Source of the DNA: an uncultured bacterium
GTDB taxonomy: Bacteria > CSSED10-310 > CALFER01
NCBI GenBank assembly: GCA_937951895.1
Contig: CALFER010000038.1
Span: 1-64,000 of the forward strand
Reading direction: 5' to 3'
Length of the DNA: 64,000 nucleotides
Made by a program: the position numbers and the translations under genes. The notes under the pieces were generated by a model that was given only the letters and a program-made list of their open reading frames with translations, ran no database searches and was not told the origin of the DNA. This document shows, piece after piece, positions 7,172 through 16,125 of the stretch (position 1 is its first letter; every line of letters starts with the position of its first letter).

Positions 7172-9529
7172 TCAGTGAATCCGGATCAAAGGAAACGGAG
7201 CGCTGACATTGCCGAACTTGTCCACCGCTCTGCCATTCAATTCGACTCTGCATGGATTTGATGGCATACAGTCAACCGATTCCACAAACAAACCACTTCC
7301 AGGTAGTGCATCGTCCCGAATGGAATAGTTCAATGAAATGTCCCCATCATACAAATCGATCCGGGTCGGCGCATCGTTCAAATCAGGATCTGCTGCGAAA
7401 AACGCGATCGACATTCGACTCTCTTCACCGGCTTTCAGATTGCTGTCACAGAATCCCCCCATCTGTATAACCGGTGATGTCGATTCGATTCGCATGATCT
7501 CAAGCGTGTCGCGCTTGTAGATCACATTCGGTCTTGAGGGCGAGATGAGAAGCCGTATTGGAAATGTTGAATCGCTCCAGTTCTGTCGGCAATCCACAGT
7601 CCTGTTGGCGAAATCGAGAGATCCACCAGTTGGGGCATACATCTCGCATGAATTGTGTGGAGATATAAGAATGTCACCCTTAGAGTGTGTGTATTTAAAC
7701 TCTAAGGTTCGATTCCAAGACTTACCAGCATCTTCGCTTATATACAGCGCAACAAAATCTAATATATAGATTCGGTTTTCTTGTTGTTTGTCTATGAGTA
7801 TATCGTCCCAGTGCTGGCAATTTAGTCCAAATGATAACTTTGCTTTTAGTCCATTCGAGAAACCGATCTCCTCCCACTCGACTCCGCTATCAGTGCTGCG
7901 ATACAAAAGGGCTTGTCTGTTGTCAGTATCCTGACATCCTAATACTAACCACATAGAAGGATCCATAAATGAATCTTCGATATCCTTTATCCTTTTCATC
8001 CCCGGGATTTCATACTTCCTCCAAGTCAATCCCTCATCATCCGATACGCACATCCAATTCACCATCTCCGCTTCTGTTGCTGGCCGATTGTCCGCCACAG
8101 CGAACAATCGGTTCGGGTGTGTCTTTGAGGGTGTGATCTGCCGAATCCTTTCGCCGAGATCAGATTGACGCAATTCCCATGTGGTTCCTCTGTCCGTGCT
8201 TCGGAATACACGTCCTTCCCAGTTGCTGTATCCGGAACACTCAAGGAAATCCTCGGTAAACAGAAAGACATCGGGATTCCCGCGAATCTCGAGTATCTCG
8301 GTTGATTGGAGTTGAAGATTAGAAAAAAAACATGGCAAGGATTCCCAGGTCAAACCCCCGTCCTGAGAGCGGAATCGTCCGGCTCCCTGATCACCTATCA
8401 GCATCAGATTCGGATCATTCCAACTCACAAATCCAACAGAATTGAATGTCGAAGGTGCTTGCGCCTGCCAGGACACACCGAAATCCCGCGAACAGATGAT
8501 GGTATCGGAGACCTGGTACACACAGTTGAGTTCCCAAGGCGAGAGCTCAAACTCTGATCGTCGATCGTCGAGGTAAGAGGGTATTGCCCAAGCAATCGTC
8601 TGCCAGGACATCCCTGCATCGGTGGTTTTAATAATTCCTTTACATGTCCTATCGCAAGCAAGCATACAATCCGGATTTTCGGGAAAAACAATCAAATCAT
8701 CGGTGGCATCCGAATTCAGCCAACTCCAATTGACTCCTTGATCGTAGGAGACTCGAATCGAGGATGCCACAGTGAAAATACAATCTGGCTTAGTAGGATG
8801 GAATCGAAAACCCATCCCCCGAATACCGCCTCCCCACTGATCGCGTGTCGCTACGGTAGTCCATGTTCTCCCCGAATCCGTGCTTCTCATGATCGCTCGA
8901 TCCTCGAATGTCGTGCCGAGTAGTACTGTCTCAAAATTATGTGGCGAGAAGCTGACCGACGTGACAGATCCTCCGTTTGGGTAATCGAGAGTCAGTCCGG
9001 TCGTCCAGGTGACACCATCATCCTCACTCCAAAATGCTACATACTTGTGACCTTCCGGATTCTGCAAGCCGACGATCAAATTTCGAAACGGTGAGGGTGA
9101 AACCAATACGGTACTCGGAGGAAGCGTCATTTGCCGCCAGGTGATCCCCTCATCATCACTTATGAAAACGATGCAAACATTGGAATCTCGATCGAAGGAA
9201 ACAACGTAAATCCTTATTCCCGAACCTATGCGGGATGCGACAATTTTAGCAATTTCTGCATATTTCAGATCGAAAGGGAATGAGGTGACTTCCTTCCATA
9301 TTTTCGCATAGTCGCTGCTTTTGACAAGCCGAAATGAATTGGTTTCCCGATAGTAACTGACCCCGAAGAACAAACCGGGAACCCCCGGATAGCATGTCAG
9401 AGCTCGAATTGACGGAGCGCACGGGATCGTCTCATACCACTTGTTCGGCTCCATGTCCTCGGGCCGGATGGCGAAGCAAGTCGAGCACCACAGGATCAGT
9501 CCGAGCAAAACGGGCAGAAGGATCTTCAT
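7172..9529 (-). CDS. Secreted Asp-box (BNR/sortilin-like) beta-propeller protein
   Basis: A 785-residue exported protein with a signal peptide (MKILLPVLLGLILWC..CFA). It carries at least eleven Asp-box motifs of the form S/T-x-D-x-G-x-S/T-W (for example SDDEGITW, STDSGRTW, SQDGGLTW, STDRGTTW, SEDAGKSW), the signature of sialidase- and Vps10-type propellers. The last 110 residues form a distinct beta-rich domain. Sialidase catalytic residues cannot be recognised, so it is more likely a binding or scaffold protein. The reading frame extends upstream to 9694, but the signal peptide fixes the start at 9529. The gene is visibly AT-richer than its neighbours and lacks a clear ribosome-binding site, which suggests acquisition or fast evolution. 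Confidence 0.82.
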   Translation of the reverse strand: MKILLPVLLGLILWCSTCFAIRPEDMEPNKWYETIPCAPSIRALTCYPGVPGLFFGVSYYRETNSFRLVKSSDYAKIWKEVTSFPFDLKYAEIAKIVASRIGSGIRIYVVSFDRDSNVCIVFISDDEGITWRQMTLPPSTVLVSPSPFRNLIVGLQNPEGHKYVAFWSEDDGVTWTTGLTLDYPNGGSVTSVSFSPHNFETVLLGTTFEDRAIMRSTDSGRTWTTVATRDQWGGGIRGMGFRFHPTKPDCIFTVASSIRVSYDQGVNWSWLNSDATDDLIVFPENPDCMLACDRTCKGIIKTTDAGMSWQTIAWAIPSYLDDRRSEFELSPWELNCVYQVSDTIICSRDFGVSWQAQAPSTFNSVGFVSWNDPNLMLIGDQGAGRFRSQDGGLTWESLPCFFSNLQLQSTEILEIRGNPDVFLFTEDFLECSGYSNWEGRVFRSTDRGTTWELRQSDLGERIRQITPSKTHPNRLFAVADNRPATEAEMVNWMCVSDDEGLTWRKYEIPGMKRIKDIEDSFMDPSMWLVLGCQDTDNRQALLYRSTDSGVEWEEIGFSNGLKAKLSFGLNCQHWDDILIDKQQENRIYILDFVALYISEDAGKSWNRTLEFKYTHSKGDILISPHNSCEMYAPTGGSLDFANRTVDCRQNWSDSTFPIRLLISPSRPNVIYKRDTLEIMRIESTSPVIQMGGFCDSNLKAGEESRMSIAFFAADPDLNDAPTRIDLYDGDISLNYSIRDDALPGSGLFVESVDCMPSNPCRVELNGRAVDKFGNVSAPFPLIRIH

Positions 9530-9674
9530 GCGGAAAACTTTCGGGAAATCCCGGTCTGTTGTCAAGGATACGTGACGCGCCATCTGACTGCCGGACCCGA
9601 CCCGCAAACCGGTGTCCCGGGGATGCCTCCTGAGAATCCCCCCGCTCCCCGGTTGTATATGGAAGAACGGAAGC

Positions 9675-10472
9675 TCAGCGTGATAATCCCACAACCCGGA
9701 ACTGGTAATAACTTTTATACGTCGTCACATACAGGATATCATCGCGAATCTCGAGATAATCATGTGCGCTGTCGACGGGCGTCCGGCTGAGGGTTTCACC
9801 GGTAGCGGCATCCAGGATATACAGATAATCCGGTTCGGCGGTGAACCCGTAGCCGCAGAAAATCCGATCCCTGTCGATGATGAAAATGTTGTTCGATATC
9901 AGCGCCTGCGTCCGGAACACAACCTTCTCGGAATCGGGATCCACACACACCAGCGCGGAACACGCGCCTCCCGCTTCGCTCGAATACGTCTGACAGGCTT
10001 CGTTGAAATACAGTTTGCCTTTGTAATACCGGATGTCCTGGACCTCGAGCTGATCCGTTCGGGACATGAAACGGTTCAGATCGAGTTCCCAGCGGACATT
10101 CCCCTTCGGATCGAACATGACGGCCACCGCCTTCGAATTCCGCCCGTCCATCCAGTAGTTTCCTCGATACAATACGACAAATCCGCCGTCCACGGTGTCC
10201 GCGATCCCGAGTTCACAGTCGCTCCACAACCGCGGAACCTCGATCGGATGCGTTCCATCGGGCGTTTCACGCAGTCGATACATCCGCCCGTTCGGCTTGT
10301 TGGCAGTTCCCAGCCCCAACGTGGTCTGATCCATGACAGGATCGATGGGTTGCTGTGATACCTGAATAAGCCCCGATGATGCGGGATTTTCAGGAGCTGA
10401 ACCGGCAGGAATCGGAAGCCAAATAACGAGCAATCCGAGTACGATAAAATGGGGAACGGTTCTATAGTTCAT
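9675..10472 (-). CDS. Secreted propeller-like protein of unknown function
   Basis: A 265-residue protein with an N-terminal signal peptide (hydrophobic HFIVLGLLVIWLPIPAGSA). The rest shows blade-like repeats of the PQQ/quinoprotein kind: VAVMFDPKGNVRWELD, ALVCVDPDSEKVVF and LYILDAATGETLSRT, each a beta strand followed by an Asp-rich turn. That would give only about four blades, so it is probably a partial propeller or needs a partner. I do not recognise a specific family. It lies 145 bp upstream of the Asp-box gene on the same strand and is divergent from the cytochrome gene. No enzymatic function can be claimed. Confidence 0.75.
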   Translation of the reverse strand: MNYRTVPHFIVLGLLVIWLPIPAGSAPENPASSGLIQVSQQPIDPVMDQTTLGLGTANKPNGRMYRLRETPDGTHPIEVPRLWSDCELGIADTVDGGFVVLYRGNYWMDGRNSKAVAVMFDPKGNVRWELDLNRFMSRTDQLEVQDIRYYKGKLYFNEACQTYSSEAGGACSALVCVDPDSEKVVFRTQALISNNIFIIDRDRIFCGYGFTAEPDYLYILDAATGETLSRTPVDSAHDYLEIRDDILYVTTYKSYYQFRVVGLSR

Positions 10473-10609
10473 TGCGAGATTTCTCCAGTTAGTTGTGCTG
10501 ACCTTCCAGGTGTGATCGTAACGGTTTTCATGGAAGAAACCAAGATCGGGATGACGCGTTTTCCGATAGATGCCCTAAACACTGGACTTGCGAAATGAAT
10601 CCTGGCCTT

Positions 10610-10638
10610 TTGTATTCTCGTTCTGTGATTCTTAAAAT
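10610..10638 (+). promoter_or_regulatory. Candidate promoter for the multiheme cytochrome
   Basis: TTGTAT (10610-10615), 17 bp, TAAAAT (10633-10638; five of six). An overlapping alternative is TTGCGA at 10589 with TGTATT at 10611. Either would serve the cytochrome gene at 10671. Confidence 0.35.
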
Positions 10639-10670
10639 AAAAGATAGGCTGTTTCGGAGGGGAGGTCGCT

Positions 10671-11936
10671 ATGCAAGCATCAGGAAGGTTTTGTGCTGCA
10701 ATAGTCGTTGCCTGTTACCTGACACTGGTATTGCCAGTGATTGCCGACTCGGGGAAATCCCAGCGAGATCTCGGTGAAACAATCGTCATCGGCTGGAACG
10801 ATCTCGGGATGCATTGCATGAATGCCTCATTCCAGCATCTGGCCGTCCTGCCACCTTTCAACACCATCTGGGCGCAGGTCATCTACCGGGGTGAATTAGA
10901 TCGGCTGCCACAAATTCTTTTATCCGACCTCACCATCGACTACGCCTTTCAGAACAATACATACTCCGTCGGGAAAACGGATTTCTGGAGTTTTGAGGAC
11001 CAGTTGTTTGGTGTCTCACTTCCCGACAACATCGGCCTGACAGGTCATGGACTGACCGGGCAGATGGCACAGCATGGGTCTGGTTGGTCAGTTGAAGGTG
11101 TGCCGCTCACTCCCTATGATGATTCCAATTGGAGCATTGAAGTGCCGTATCAACTGGCCGATCTGACACTGAAGAACTCCGTTGGCACGACACTCGACAT
11201 GACAACGATTGTTGCGCCCGTATCGACTGAGATGCATTGTGAGTATTGCCATACCGGAGGAAGTGGAACCGAAGTCGCGATTCTCCAGTATCATGACGAA
11301 GAAGAATCGACCGATCTGATCAACAATCAACCTGTATTATGCGCGAATTGCCATGCATCCAATGCGCTCGGAATGCCCGGAACTCCCGGGGTTCCTTCTT
11401 TGTCTCTTGCCATGCATAAAAAACACGGCGAAGAAAATGTCATGGATTGCTATGTCTGTCATCCCGGAACGACCACGCAGTGTTTCCGGGATGTTCATCG
11501 TCAGCATGAGATGACTTGCCAGAGTTGCCACGGATCAACGATCGAGGTCTATCAATCGATCGAAGATGGACGTGAACCCTGGTTGGAAGAACCGAATTGC
11601 GGGACATGTCATGGAGCCGGACATGCCGCTGAACCCGGAATGCTGTACCGAAACTCCCGCGGCCACGGGGGAGTGTATTGTGAGGCATGTCACGGAAGCC
11701 CTCACGCAATCTACCCGACGCTTCAACCTCGAGATAATCTCCAAAGCATTCGCCTGCAGAACCATGCCGGAAAAATCGATGATTGCAGAGTGTGTCACGG
11801 GTACACGCCAACGGAGCCGGGACCGCATGGGTTCCTGGCCCCGCAACCTGCAGTACCCATCGACAATGTCTCCGTGATTGTGATCATCCTCGCGGCTATA
11901 ACGTTCATGTTTCTTCGTTTCGGTAACCGACACTGA
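10671..11936 (+). CDS. Heptaheme c-type cytochrome with C-terminal membrane anchor
   Basis: A 421-residue exported electron carrier. A signal peptide (1-25) is followed by an N-terminal domain without hemes (about 36-185; GWNDLGMHCMN). Seven CxxCH heme-binding motifs follow, at Cys190, 224, 260, 283, 310, 337 and 372. A single membrane segment (about 399-416) followed by Arg and His ends the protein, so it should be anchored with its hemes outside the cytoplasmic membrane. A strong GGGGAGG site precedes the ATG. No cytochrome maturation, quinol oxidase or porin genes are adjacent, so the electron donor and acceptor are unknown. The extra His residues (HKKHGEE, RGHGG) are plausible distal ligands. 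Confidence 0.92.
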   Translation: MQASGRFCAAIVVACYLTLVLPVIADSGKSQRDLGETIVIGWNDLGMHCMNASFQHLAVLPPFNTIWAQVIYRGELDRLPQILLSDLTIDYAFQNNTYSVGKTDFWSFEDQLFGVSLPDNIGLTGHGLTGQMAQHGSGWSVEGVPLTPYDDSNWSIEVPYQLADLTLKNSVGTTLDMTTIVAPVSTEMHCEYCHTGGSGTEVAILQYHDEEESTDLINNQPVLCANCHASNALGMPGTPGVPSLSLAMHKKHGEENVMDCYVCHPGTTTQCFRDVHRQHEMTCQSCHGSTIEVYQSIEDGREPWLEEPNCGTCHGAGHAAEPGMLYRNSRGHGGVYCEACHGSPHAIYPTLQPRDNLQSIRLQNHAGKIDDCRVCHGYTPTEPGPHGFLAPQPAVPIDNVSVIVIILAAITFMFLRFGNRH

Positions 11937-11944
11937 AAAGGCTC

Positions 11945-11967
11945 CGGATCAGAACACTCCTGATCCG
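11945..11967 (+). terminator. Stem-loop after the cytochrome gene
   Basis: CGGATCAG (11945-11952) pairs perfectly with CTGATCCG (11960-11967) around a 7-nt loop, nine bases after the stop codon. The following bases are only weakly T-rich, so termination is plausible but not certain. Confidence 0.4.
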
Positions 11968-12097
11968 CTATTGTCTCGCCTCCATTCCCGGATAAAGACA
12001 TTACGGCACAATTCTTGAATTTCAAGTATTCGGATCGGTTCGAGTATCGAACGATATGATCCTTCGCGCCGTTTTGAGCCGAAATGGAGTCAAGTTT

Positions 12098-14896
12098 ATG
12101 AAAAAATTGCTGAATGTGCTCGGGTTGTTCCTGCTCATCGCCGGTGTTTCGGCGACCTCACCCGGTTATCTCGTGAGAGTCTTCCCCGATAATTACCGCA
12201 CCGCAATGCACCAGCTTTCCGCCATCGAGCATCTCGACATCGCCGGCGCATCATCCCGTCAGGGCTGGATCGATCTGATCGTCTCGCGGGAACAACTCGA
12301 CCGGATCGAACAGACCTATCCGATCGAAATCCGACGGACACCGGAGGATTTCCTTCAGGAACGCGTCGATCCGAATTACAAGACACCCGACGAGATCGCG
12401 ACGCTGATGCAGCAATTCCACACAACCTACCCCGCCATCACCGAACTGGTGGATATTGGCACAACAGAGCAGGGGCGCTCGATCTGGGCGCTCAAGATTT
12501 CCGACAACCCGGCTGTGACCGAGGATGAACCGGTGGTGATTTTCAACGGACAACATCATGCTCGCGAAGTCATGGCATGCGAAATCCCGCTCGATACCAT
12601 CGAGTATCTCTGCCAGAATTATCCCGCCAATCCGGACGTTCAGCATTGGGTGGATTCATTCGAGATCTGGATCATTCCGATGGTGAATCTCGATGGCATC
12701 AACTACATGTGGACATCGTACGATATGTGGCGGAAAGACCGTCATTCCCCACCGCCGGGATCCAGCGAATACGGAATCGATCCCAACCGCAATTACCCGA
12801 CATTCTGGGGGGAATGCGACGGCAGTTCCGGTTATCCGGGTGATGACGATTATCGCGGGCAGTCTCCGGGTGAATCGGGCTGCGTGACGCGCATGATGGA
12901 TTTCTCCGAAGGGAAACGCGCGGTGTTCGATATCTCCTATCATAGCTACAGCGAACTGGTGATTTACGGCTACGGGTGCGACGGATCGACGACCCCGGAT
13001 CATGAAGCCATGGCCAACATCGGCGCATCGATGGCCGGGCTGATTCAGCGGGACGACGGCGGGATGGGCTACGGATCCGGAACCTCCTGGCAGACACTTT
13101 ACGCCACCGATGGAGGCGATACCGACTGGCATTACGCCGCGAATGGAACCTTTGCCTACGTCATCGAACTCAACGCGGATGATTTTCAACCTCCCTGGAG
13201 CTACCGGAACCCCACCGTACAGCACCTCAGACCGGCCTGGCAGTATCTCCTCAACCGAATCGACGGATCCGCCGTGTCCGGTCATGTGCGGGATGCCTGC
13301 ACAGGTGAAATCGTGGCCGGAGCGGTTGTCGCGGTGCAGGAAATTCCTCTGACTTCGACCGAAACCCCTCGCACGACGGACGCCTTCGGCAGTTTCCTCC
13401 GCCTGTTGCTTCCGGGAACCTATACGCTGCAGATTTCAGCGCCGGGATATGTCACGGCGACGGTTCCGGTCACCATCGGAGCGACACGCGAGGATCTGGA
13501 CATCGATATTCTACCGACAGGCGCACTCGGATTGACGATTACGAATATCACGATCGATGACCCCTCCGGCGACCAGGACGGGATCATGGATCCGGGTGAA
13601 ACGGTAGCGATCCGGATGACGCTGCGCGCGAGCGGCAACCTGACGAACGTCACCGCGTCGATTGCTTCGACCGACCCGAATATCGCCATTCTCACGGCGA
13701 CCGCCGCCTTCGGCAACATCTCGGACGGTGCCACTGCCGAGTCTCAATCGCCGCATTTCGTGATCGCCGTCAACCCATCTTGCCCGAACGATTACCCGGT
13801 TGCATTCAGTGTGTCTCTGAGCGCATCACAGGAACTGTGCGCCGACACCGGAACCTTCACATCGACCGTGACGTCGTATGTGTATCAGTGTCCTCTCTAC
13901 AGCGAGGATCTCACGGCAAACCCCGGATATGAAATCGTGAATCACGGTGCGACGACCGGCTGGGCATACGGGCACCCGACGACCGGACCGGGAAACGGCC
14001 ACACCGGCGCGAACTGCTATGGAACGAACCTGAGCGGCAATTACGGCAACGACATCAATGTCGAACTGATCTCGACGGCGTTCGACTGTTCCGTCGTTTC
14101 CGATGTCGAACTGCGCTACTGGCGCTGGCTGCAGAATGAACTGAATTACGATACGGCCTACGTGGATGTCTCGACCAATCACACCACCTGGACCACCGTC
14201 TGGAGCGGATACGCGTCGGACAGCGCCTGGACGCAGAAGACATACGACATTTCGAGCGTGGCGGACGGGCAGCCGGAGGTCTATGTGCGGTGGCGGCTGA
14301 CGAGCGACAGTTATCTGGTGTATCCGGGATTCTTCGTGGATGACATCGAGATCTGCGGGAAATCCCTGCCCGATCAGACTCCGACACCGGCCCCGACCTG
14401 GACGACCGGGCCGACCTTCACACCGACAGTTTTGCCGTCTTCAACACCGGTTCCTCCGACCGCGACGCCGACTGTCGGACCGGGTGAGCCGACGAACACG
14501 CCCGTTCCGGCAACCGCCACACCGTCGACTCCGCCCCCATGCGATCAACTCGGCGTGACACTCGTGATGCCATCCAACCTGTTTCACCCCGGCGATCCGT
14601 GTTCCTGCAGCGTGTTTGTGTGCAATCCCGGGCCCGACACCTACTCATCGGTGCCTCTGTTCGTGATTCTGGATGTGTACGGATCGTATTACTTCTGGCC
14701 GAGTTTCACGGAGTATGATGTTCGCGAGATCGATCTGAACGTCGGCGTGATGGAACTCGAAGTCCTGCCGAATTTCATCTGGCCGGAAGGCGCGGGAGCC
14801 GCCGACAACATCGCATTTTATTCGGCCATGACGGATGAGGGGATCACGACGCTGTTCGGGGCGATGTCCGAAATCCGGTTCGGCTGGACGGAGTGA
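12098..14896 (+). CDS. Secreted M14 zinc carboxypeptidase with accessory domains and shared C-terminal domain
   Basis: A 932-residue exported peptidase. A signal peptide (1-20) and propeptide-like segment precede the M14 domain (about 95-390). The zinc motif HxxE is His154-Glu157 (GQHHARE), the third ligand His282 (YHSYSE), the substrate-binding pair Arg231-Asn232 (DPNRNYP) and the catalytic base Glu357 (YVIELN). A carboxypeptidase-regulatory beta-sandwich follows (395-475), then an Ig-like stretch and a MAM/anchor-J-like domain (600-755). A Thr/Pro-rich linker (758-813) leads to a Cys-containing C-terminal domain (815-932) shared with the beta-helix protein. It should remove C-terminal residues from peptides outside the cell. 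The start follows GGAG; an upstream in-frame ATG at 12056 would spoil the signal peptide. Confidence 0.92.
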   Translation: MKKLLNVLGLFLLIAGVSATSPGYLVRVFPDNYRTAMHQLSAIEHLDIAGASSRQGWIDLIVSREQLDRIEQTYPIEIRRTPEDFLQERVDPNYKTPDEIATLMQQFHTTYPAITELVDIGTTEQGRSIWALKISDNPAVTEDEPVVIFNGQHHAREVMACEIPLDTIEYLCQNYPANPDVQHWVDSFEIWIIPMVNLDGINYMWTSYDMWRKDRHSPPPGSSEYGIDPNRNYPTFWGECDGSSGYPGDDDYRGQSPGESGCVTRMMDFSEGKRAVFDISYHSYSELVIYGYGCDGSTTPDHEAMANIGASMAGLIQRDDGGMGYGSGTSWQTLYATDGGDTDWHYAANGTFAYVIELNADDFQPPWSYRNPTVQHLRPAWQYLLNRIDGSAVSGHVRDACTGEIVAGAVVAVQEIPLTSTETPRTTDAFGSFLRLLLPGTYTLQISAPGYVTATVPVTIGATREDLDIDILPTGALGLTITNITIDDPSGDQDGIMDPGETVAIRMTLRASGNLTNVTASIASTDPNIAILTATAAFGNISDGATAESQSPHFVIAVNPSCPNDYPVAFSVSLSASQELCADTGTFTSTVTSYVYQCPLYSEDLTANPGYEIVNHGATTGWAYGHPTTGPGNGHTGANCYGTNLSGNYGNDINVELISTAFDCSVVSDVELRYWRWLQNELNYDTAYVDVSTNHTTWTTVWSGYASDSAWTQKTYDISSVADGQPEVYVRWRLTSDSYLVYPGFFVDDIEICGKSLPDQTPTPAPTWTTGPTFTPTVLPSSTPVPPTATPTVGPGEPTNTPVPATATPSTPPPCDQLGVTLVMPSNLFHPGDPCSCSVFVCNPGPDTYSSVPLFVILDVYGSYYFWPSFTEYDVREIDLNVGVMELEVLPNFIWPEGAGAADNIAFYSAMTDEGITTLFGAMSEIRFGWTE

Positions 14897-14928
14897 CCGC
14901 AGCAAATCAGAGATTTTCCTGCTCTTTC

Positions 14929-14957
14929 TTGACTTTTCGGGAGGATTTCGAAATACT
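14929..14957 (+). promoter_or_regulatory. Sigma70-type promoter for the small lipoprotein
   Basis: TTGACT (14929-14934; five of six), 17 bp, AATACT (14952-14957; four of six), placed between the carboxypeptidase stop and the lipoprotein start at 14986. This implies the lipoprotein has its own transcript, ended by the terminator at 15374. Confidence 0.5.
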
Positions 14958-14985
14958 GCGTTTACCTATTGGAAGGAGGTACTTC

Positions 14986-15348
14986 ATGGTGAAGCAACTG
15001 CTCGTACTATTGACTCTGGTTCTCATGACATTCTGTTTCATCGGGTGCGAAGAAACCGAGGAATCCGTTGACAACAACAACGACATCATCATCCGGAATG
15101 CCTCCGAACAGGATCTGTGGATCGTGATCGGCGGTGTGCAGCGCGGACGGATCGACGATGACGGGATCGCCCGCACGATGTGGGACAACATTCCGGATGG
15201 CCAGTATCTGCTGGAAGCTTACCGGGATTCCAATTACACGGTGTTCCACTGCGAAGTCACGACGGATCTGCTGGAAGACGGCGAGGATTTCTACTGGTAT
15301 CTGCTGGACGACGACGAATACGAAGGCACGTTCGACGGCGATTGCTGA
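14986..15348 (+). CDS. Small lipoprotein of unknown function
   Basis: A 120-residue protein with a lipoprotein signal peptide (LLVLLTLVLMTFCFIGC; lipobox FIGC, Cys about residue 20). An acidic spacer (EETEESVDNNND) leads to a beta-rich domain with the pattern IIIRNASEQDLWIVIGG...DGQYLLEAYR, resembling a small PEGA- or transthyretin-like sandwich, and a very acidic end (DDDEYEGTFDGDC). A strong AAGGAGGT site precedes the ATG. It is a stand-alone transcription unit. I do not recognise the family and assign no function beyond lipid-anchored surface protein. Confidence 0.82.
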   Translation: MVKQLLVLLTLVLMTFCFIGCEETEESVDNNNDIIIRNASEQDLWIVIGGVQRGRIDDDGIARTMWDNIPDGQYLLEAYRDSNYTVFHCEVTTDLLEDGEDFYWYLLDDDEYEGTFDGDC

Positions 15349-15373
15349 GCCGGACGAAGCAATGAAAACACGA

Positions 15374-15402
15374 CCCCCGGGCCAAAACCCGGGGGTTTTT
15401 TA
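15374..15402 (+). terminator. Rho-independent terminator
   Basis: CCCCCGGG, loop CCAAAA, CCCGGGGG, then six T residues. This textbook terminator lies 25 bp after the lipoprotein stop. Confidence 0.92.
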
Positions 15403-15422
15403 ATTGGGATACCGATCACTGA

Positions 15423-15944
15423 ATGAAACGAACCGGTCCAGATCCATCTTCTGCCGGGGTGCCCGCCCGAACGCTGACGACGATCATCAGCGGTGGTCAG
15501 ACCGGAGCCGACAGGGCGGCACTCGATGCCGCGCTCGAAGCGGGCTTCCCCTGCGGCGGTTACTGCCCGAAGGATCGAATGGCCGAAGACGGCCCGATCG
15601 ACATGAAGTATCCCCTCATCGAGATTCACGGCGGATACTCGCAGCGAACCAGAAAGAATGTCATCGAATCCGACGGAACGGCCATCTTCTACCATCGACG
15701 CCCGACCGGCGGGACCGAACAGACCCTTATGTTCTGTATCCGGGCCGGAAAACCGTACAAATTGATCGATATCGATCTCATGGATCCCGAAACCGCGGCG
15801 CAGAAAACAATCGAATTCATCTCGGAGTATTCGGTGTGCACGTTGAATGTCGCCGGGCCGCGGGCCGGGAACTGTCCGGGGATGTGCCGCTTCGTGAAGG
15901 CTACTATGGGACGAGTCCTTCTGCGAAGTGGTTTGGTTCGGTGA
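15423..15944 (+). CDS. SLOG-fold protein, putative molybdenum carrier (cpYpsA type)
   Basis: A 173-residue protein whose N-terminal half carries the signature SGGQTGADRAALDAAL followed by GGYCPKDRMAEDGPI. This is typical of the family annotated as putative molybdenum carrier proteins (PF12694), which belongs to the SLOG/Rossmannoid superfamily with YpsA and LOG proteins. The family probably binds nucleotide-derived ligands, and the molybdenum role rests on limited evidence. The C-terminal LNVAGPRAGNCPG loop is also conserved in relatives. It follows the terminator and has no clear ribosome-binding site. Downstream lie only hairpin repeats, so it is likely monocistronic. Confidence 0.8.
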   Translation: MKRTGPDPSSAGVPARTLTTIISGGQTGADRAALDAALEAGFPCGGYCPKDRMAEDGPIDMKYPLIEIHGGYSQRTRKNVIESDGTAIFYHRRPTGGTEQTLMFCIRAGKPYKLIDIDLMDPETAAQKTIEFISEYSVCTLNVAGPRAGNCPGMCRFVKATMGRVLLRSGLVR

Positions 15945-15983
15945 GACTCAGGCTGGAACCACGACGAGCATAAAAAACAGGAT

Positions 15984-16075
15984 CCGGCAGGCGTCCCTGC
16001 CTGCCGGACATCACCAATATATGCATTCATATTGCACGTAGAAGCAGATGGGTGGCGCCGGCCTCCGTGCCGGCG
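15984..16075. repeat. Two hairpin repeats between convergent genes
   Basis: An inverted repeat with arms CCGGCAGGC/GCCTGCCGG covers 15984-16007. A second, GCCGGCCTCCGTGCCGGC, covers 16057-16074. The 28 bases at 16048-16075 match 4893-4920 in inverse orientation except at the outermost bases. The pair lies between two gene ends and could serve as a bidirectional terminator. Confidence 0.8.
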
Positions 16076-16125
16076 GTTTCAGGCGAGGCAAGCTTATCTA
16101 TATCGTTTTTCGGAGAAACTGCTCC

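Noticed and set aside
7150..7180. tRNA T-arm (GGTTCGATTCC)
   Set aside because: The stem has a mismatch, no acceptor or anticodon arm can be placed upstream, and the segment abuts the end of the Asp-box gene. Chance match.
7172..9529. Active sialidase
   Set aside because: Many Asp boxes are present, but the arginine triad and catalytic Tyr/Glu arrangement of sialidases cannot be identified.
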